Origin: Bacillota bacterium
GTDB taxonomy: Bacteria > Bacillota > Clostridia > Lachnospirales > Lachnospiraceae
Length of the DNA stretch: 16,285 nt
NCBI GenBank assembly: GCA_023460575.1
Contig: JAEWPQ010000301.1
Coordinates: 1 to 16,285, forward strand
Direction of reading: 5' to 3'
Position numbers and translations under genes: made by a program
The notes under the pieces: model-generated
What the model was told of the DNA's origin: nothing
The model's input: only the letters and a program-made list of their open reading frames with translations
The model's database searches: none
In this document: in pieces, positions 12,750 to 16,285 of the stretch
Layout of the letters: each line of letters begins with the position of its first letter
Position numbering within the stretch: position 1 is the first letter of the stretch

Positions 12750-14585
12750 ATGAACCAGAGAGAGATAACTAATTTAATAATTAAACACGTTGGCGGAGTG
12801 GAGAACATCAGTGATTTGTATCACTGCATGACCCGATTAAGATTTAATCTGATAGATAAAGAAAAATTTAACTCAGTGGAGTTGAAAAAAATCCCAGGAG
12901 TTATTAATACGGTACAGTCCGGAGAAGAATCCCAGATAATTATTGGAGCAGATGTGGATAAATTCTACAATGATCTGCAGGCTCAGGGGATTGGGAAAAA
13001 TACCGGGGAAGTAAGTTCAAAAACCCCGTTTAGCGTAACTGGTGCTTTGAAAGCTGTTTTAAATACAATAGTGGGTATCATGGCACCGATTCTCCCTATC
13101 ATTATTGCTGGTGGTATGGTAAAGGTTATACTTGCAGTATTAGTAATTATGGGTATGAGCAATGATACACAAAATTATAAAATTTTATCACTGATATCCG
13201 ATGCGCCATTTTATTTCCTGCCGTTTTATATCGCTAACAGCGCTGCGAAGAAATTCCAGACAAACAGCTATATGGCAATGGTAATTGCCGGTGTCATGCT
13301 TCATCCGAATTTCTTGAAATTAGTAGCAGATGGTGATAAAATATCTTTATTTCAATTACCTGTGCACTCCGTAAAGTATGGAGCCAGTGTAATTCCGATC
13401 ATTCTGACTGTATGGTTTATGAGTTACGTAGAAAAGGTTGTTGAGAAATTCACACCTAAAATGATAAAGACCATGTTAAGGCCTATGCTGTTATTAATCA
13501 TAACCGCCCCTGTTGCATTGATTGTAATTGGACCAATCGGCGCTTATATGGGAGATGGAATTTATTTTGTTATTAAGAATATTAATGAAAACATTCCCTG
13601 GGCTGTACCAACTTTAATGGGTATTTTCTCACCTGTTCTGGTTATGGTAGGCATGCATTTATCAATCACTCCATTTGCAGTATTGTCTGTATCCCAATTA
13701 GGTTATGAGACGCTTATGGGTCCTGGAATGCTGGGAAGTAACGTTGCCCAGGGCGGAGCAGCATTAGCAATTGCTGTGAAAGAAAAGAAACTGGAAAAAC
13801 GGGAAGTTGCAGTTTCTGCGGCTATAACAGCATTATCCGGTATTACAGAGCCTGCATTATATGGCGTTACATTAAAATATAAGAGGACATTAGCCTGTGT
13901 TATGATTTCCGGTGGAATTGCAGGATTTTATGCTGGTATTACCGGAGTAGTAAGATATGCAATTGCATCAGCGGGATTTTTATCCTTACCTGTATTTATA
14001 GGTGAAAATCCTCAAAATATAATCAATGCAGTTATTACTGCAACAATCGCTTTAGTACTTTCATTTGTCCTGACCTATATATTTGTAAAGGTAGAAAAAG
14101 AAGAACAAACGAATCTTCAAAACAATGATAAAACAAATGAGACTTTAAAAAGTGTAGCTCGTGGTACCGTGATTCCGCTGGAAGAGGTAAAGGATGAGGC
14201 GTTTGCGTCAGGTACATTAGGAAGCGGAGTTGCTGTTCTGCCATCGGAAGGAACTGTTTATTCCCCTGTTGAAGGCCAGATATCAATGATTTACCCAACT
14301 GGACATGCAATTGGAATAACAACCAAAAGCGGAAAGGATATTTTGATTCATATTGGGATTGATACTGTAAAGCTGGATGGGAAAGGTTTCAAAACTTATG
14401 TGGAAAAAGGGGCTATGGTTCATTCCGGGGACCGGCTGGTTGATGTCGATTTAAATTTAGTGAAAGAAAATGGATATGATACCAGTATTATCGTTCTGGT
14501 ATTAAATACGACAGATAATGATATCTTGGTAACAGGTAAAGGTGAACTATCCGTAAATGATGAATTGCTGCAAATAAAAAATTAA
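12750..14585 (+). CDS. PTS transporter, beta-glucoside-class EIIBCA
   Basis: A 611-residue complete PTS permease in the order EIIB-EIIC-EIIA, as in BglF/BglP. It imports a glycoside and phosphorylates it. EIIB (1 to about 80) has the phospho-cysteine Cys26 in LYHCMTRLRF. EIIC (about 95-450) is strongly hydrophobic and has GITEPALYG at 364-372, the conserved substrate-site motif. EIIA (about 485-605) has His519 in GHAIGI and the phospho-histidine His534 in DILIHIGIDTV. All phosphotransfer residues are intact, so only the general EI and HPr are needed. ATG 12750 follows AGGAGAGG. The 65-base gap after the GH4 gene has no terminator or clear antiterminator element. The family is certain; specificity within beta-glucoside-like sugars is not. 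Confidence 0.96.
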   Translation: MNQREITNLIIKHVGGVENISDLYHCMTRLRFNLIDKEKFNSVELKKIPGVINTVQSGEESQIIIGADVDKFYNDLQAQGIGKNTGEVSSKTPFSVTGALKAVLNTIVGIMAPILPIIIAGGMVKVILAVLVIMGMSNDTQNYKILSLISDAPFYFLPFYIANSAAKKFQTNSYMAMVIAGVMLHPNFLKLVADGDKISLFQLPVHSVKYGASVIPIILTVWFMSYVEKVVEKFTPKMIKTMLRPMLLLIITAPVALIVIGPIGAYMGDGIYFVIKNINENIPWAVPTLMGIFSPVLVMVGMHLSITPFAVLSVSQLGYETLMGPGMLGSNVAQGGAALAIAVKEKKLEKREVAVSAAITALSGITEPALYGVTLKYKRTLACVMISGGIAGFYAGITGVVRYAIASAGFLSLPVFIGENPQNIINAVITATIALVLSFVLTYIFVKVEKEEQTNLQNNDKTNETLKSVARGTVIPLEEVKDEAFASGTLGSGVAVLPSEGTVYSPVEGQISMIYPTGHAIGITTKSGKDILIHIGIDTVKLDGKGFKTYVEKGAMVHSGDRLVDVDLNLVKENGYDTSIIVLVLNTTDNDILVTGKGELSVNDELLQIKN

Positions 14586-14597
14586 AGAGGAATTCAA

Positions 14598-15770
14598 ATG
14601 AAAATAACGAATGTGGAAGTGTTTTGCGCTGATTTTGACAAAAGTGCACCAAATGAACCCATATTTATCCGGATCAATACTGATGAAGGGGTTTACGGAT
14701 TAGGTGAGGCCGGTCTGGCCTATGGGAATTCCAAACTGGGTGCGATTGGGCAGATTCAGGATTTTGCTAAATTAATCATTGGACAAAACCCGATGCAAAT
14801 AGAAAAAATCTGGAATCAGCTTCATAAAGAAACTTTTTGGGGGCTGGGAGGAGGTACCGTGATTTTTTCCGCCATAAGTGCAATTGATATTGCGCTTTGG
14901 GATATCAAAGGAAAGGTATTAGGTGCGCCGGTTTACGAGTTGTTAGGTGGAAAGGTCCGTGATAAAGTGAGGGCATATGCCAGTCAGATCCAGTTTGACT
15001 GGGATAAAGATTCTCATCCGTTAGGAGGGGTTAAAGAGTATGGGGAAGCTGCCGCAAAAGCAAAGGCAGATGGTTATACAGCCCTGAAAATTGACCCGCT
15101 GCAAAGGGATGAGTTTGGGAAAAAGAATTACCGGAACGATGGATTGCTGGGAGGGGAGAAACTCAGTTTATGCAAAGACCGGTTAGTGGCCATCAGAGAT
15201 GCTGTTGGTGATAAAATGGATATTATACTGGAGCTTCATGCAAAGACGGACATCAACGCAGCGTTACAAATCAGTAAGCTTGTTGAGGAACTGAATATTT
15301 TTTATATGGAAGAGCCCTGCGGCCCGTTAAATCCCCAGTTAATGTCACGATTGAAAGAAAAAACCAGTATTCCTCTGGCTGCAGGTGAACGTATATACTC
15401 GAGATATGGATTTCTTCCATTTATTCAGAGCAGAGCATTGGATGTTATACAGCCTGATGTTGCCAATTGCGGAGGAATATCCGAAGCGAAGAAAATATGT
15501 GATATGGCTCAAATTTATGATGTGTTAGTTCAGCCGCATGTTTGCGGGGGACCTATTTCTAACGCAGCTGCGCTGCAGATAGAAGCGGTTATTCCAAATT
15601 TTTGCATTCATGAACATCATGTCGGGAATTTGACCGATTTCACCAGGAGTTTGGGAGCATATGAAGATCAGCCGGTTAATGGCTATATTACGATACCTGA
15701 CCGTCCTGGAATCGGACAGGATATTCCTGAAAAGATTTTGAACCAATGTACAAAGGTTGTTATAAGTTAG
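14598..15770 (+). CDS. Enolase-superfamily sugar-acid dehydratase (RspA/ManD/GalD-like)
   Basis: A 390-residue enzyme of the mandelate racemase subgroup. These remove water from aldonates or uronates to give 2-keto-3-deoxy acids. An N-terminal capping domain (1 to about 125) is followed by the barrel. Candidate metal ligands are Glu212 in LELHA, Glu238 in YMEEP and Glu264 in AGER. His314 in QPHVCGG and Asp287 in IQPDVANCGG are 27 residues apart, as in the racemase His-Asp dyad. His214, two after the first ligand, matches the acid residue of GalD/ManD dehydratases. The KxK motif is instead Lys164-Ile-Asp166. Glu212 replaces the usual Asp. It is the last gene of the GH4/PTS operon, 12 bases after the PTS stop. 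The likely role is dehydration of a sugar acid freed from the imported glycoside; exact substrate unknown. Confidence 0.88.
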   Translation: MKITNVEVFCADFDKSAPNEPIFIRINTDEGVYGLGEAGLAYGNSKLGAIGQIQDFAKLIIGQNPMQIEKIWNQLHKETFWGLGGGTVIFSAISAIDIALWDIKGKVLGAPVYELLGGKVRDKVRAYASQIQFDWDKDSHPLGGVKEYGEAAAKAKADGYTALKIDPLQRDEFGKKNYRNDGLLGGEKLSLCKDRLVAIRDAVGDKMDIILELHAKTDINAALQISKLVEELNIFYMEEPCGPLNPQLMSRLKEKTSIPLAAGERIYSRYGFLPFIQSRALDVIQPDVANCGGISEAKKICDMAQIYDVLVQPHVCGGPISNAAALQIEAVIPNFCIHEHHVGNLTDFTRSLGAYEDQPVNGYITIPDRPGIGQDIPEKILNQCTKVVIS

Positions 15771-15815
15771 GTATTAATTGTTTTAATTTGAAAGTTTACT
15801 AAGGGGAGATTTGTA

Positions 15816-15856
15816 GCTGCTTCATCGCTGTTTTGCGATGAAGCAGCATTTTTTTT
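15816..15856 (+). terminator. Terminator of the GH4/PTS/dehydratase operon
   Basis: GCTGCTTCATCGC (15816-15828) pairs perfectly with GCGATGAAGCAGC (15835-15847) around a six-base loop, followed by eight T. This is a textbook intrinsic terminator about 45 bases after the dehydratase stop. Confidence 0.95.
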
Positions 15857-16005
15857 ATGATTAAGCTTTTTAAGGGAAAATCATCAATTCCTGTAAAGCC
15901 TCTGCTATTGAAAAGCGTAAAATGGTTTGTTATAATAATTGTCTGAGATTAAAAGAAAAATTGCCTTTTAAAAACAGAGTTTTGAGTGTTGGCATATATT
16001 ATATA

Positions 16006-16034
16006 TTGAAAAATGCGCTATCGTGTGCTATTAT
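16006..16034 (+). promoter_or_regulatory. Sigma-A promoter for GntR-type regulator
   Basis: TTGAAA (16006-16011) and TATTAT (16029-16034) lie 17 bases apart, close to consensus. The leader to ATG 16069 is about 28 bases. The stretch from 15857 to 16005 is AT-rich and shows no gene or structure that I can identify. Confidence 0.6.
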
Positions 16035-16068
16035 GTGTATAACAGATATAACGAAAGATGGTGAAAAG

Positions 16069-16285
16069 ATGATATTGCAAATTGATTTTAACAGTGATGA
16101 AGCCATTTACATTCAGCTTCGGAACCAGATAATCATAGGAATCGCCACGGAAAGTATCAGAGAAGGAGACCCCTTGCCTTCCGTTCGCCAGATGGCCGAT
16201 AATATAGGCATTAATATGCATACGGTAAATAAGGCGTACTCTGTTTTAAAACAGGAGGGATTTGTGAAACTGGACCGCAGGAAAG
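16069..16285 (+). CDS. GntR family (YtrA subfamily) transcriptional regulator, partial
   Basis: The first 72 codons of an open frame that runs off the window end. It encodes LQIDFNSDEAIYIQLRNQII at the start, then a winged helix with GDPLPSVRQMADNIGINMHT (about 39-58) and VNKAYSVLKQEGFVKLDRRK. The IYIQLRNQI and LPSVRQMA elements are typical of short YtrA-type GntR repressors, which usually sit first in an operon with a transporter or membrane protein they control. GGTGA lies just before the ATG. A promoter and a perfect terminator upstream separate it from the sugar operon, so it opens a new transcription unit. The C-terminus and target genes are outside the window. Confidence 0.9.
   Translation, partial: MILQIDFNSDEAIYIQLRNQIIIGIATESIREGDPLPSVRQMADNIGINMHTVNKAYSVLKQEGFVKLDRRK

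Noticed and set aside
16018..16221. Minus-strand frame near the right edge
   Set aside because: It is antisense to the GntR-type regulator, whose frame has clear family motifs, promoter and start.

Overview
The window looks like chromosome from an anaerobic, Gram-positive member of the Clostridia, most likely Lachnospiraceae. The evidence is strong AAGGAGG-type ribosome binding sites, consensus sigma-A promoters, U-tailed hairpin terminators, moderate GC, and the gene families present. No rRNA, tRNA, insertion sequence, phage gene or CRISPR array was found. Assignments rest on reading motifs; no database search was run.

Region 1 (1-5724) starts with a cytidylate-kinase-like P-loop protein. 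After a hairpin with a U-tract comes a run of five genes: an ABC transporter ATPase, permease and lipoprotein binding protein of the polar amino acid class, then an iron-type alcohol dehydrogenase and a class III (omega) aminotransferase, closed by a terminator. Together these suggest uptake of an amino-bearing compound, transamination to an aldehyde, and reduction to the alcohol or hydroxy acid. That logic matches GABA or 5-aminovalerate fermentation, but the substrate cannot be read from sequence.

Region 2 (5792-10156) is the most interesting part. A consensus promoter drives two genes. The first encodes a secreted SH3b/glucosaminidase-type cell-wall hydrolase that ends in a two-loop calcium-binding dockerin. 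The second encodes a membrane-spanning protein whose outer face begins with a cohesin-like domain and whose inner face is a long charged tail. Both also carry a cadherin-like beta-sandwich. The adjacent pair suggests a private cohesin-dockerin link that holds a peptidoglycan hydrolase to the membrane, unrelated to cellulose breakdown. A strong bidirectional-looking terminator follows.

Region 3 (10179-15856) is a sugar locus. A MurR/RpiR-type regulator is divergent from a three-gene operon: a GH4 phospho-glycosidase, a beta-glucoside-class PTS EIIBCA, and an enolase-superfamily sugar-acid dehydratase. The combination suggests a glycoside whose aglycone is a sugar acid, imported as its phosphate, cleaved, then dehydrated. 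A perfect 13-bp terminator closes it.

Region 4 (16006-16285) holds a promoter and the first 72 codons of a YtrA-type GntR regulator, cut by the window edge.
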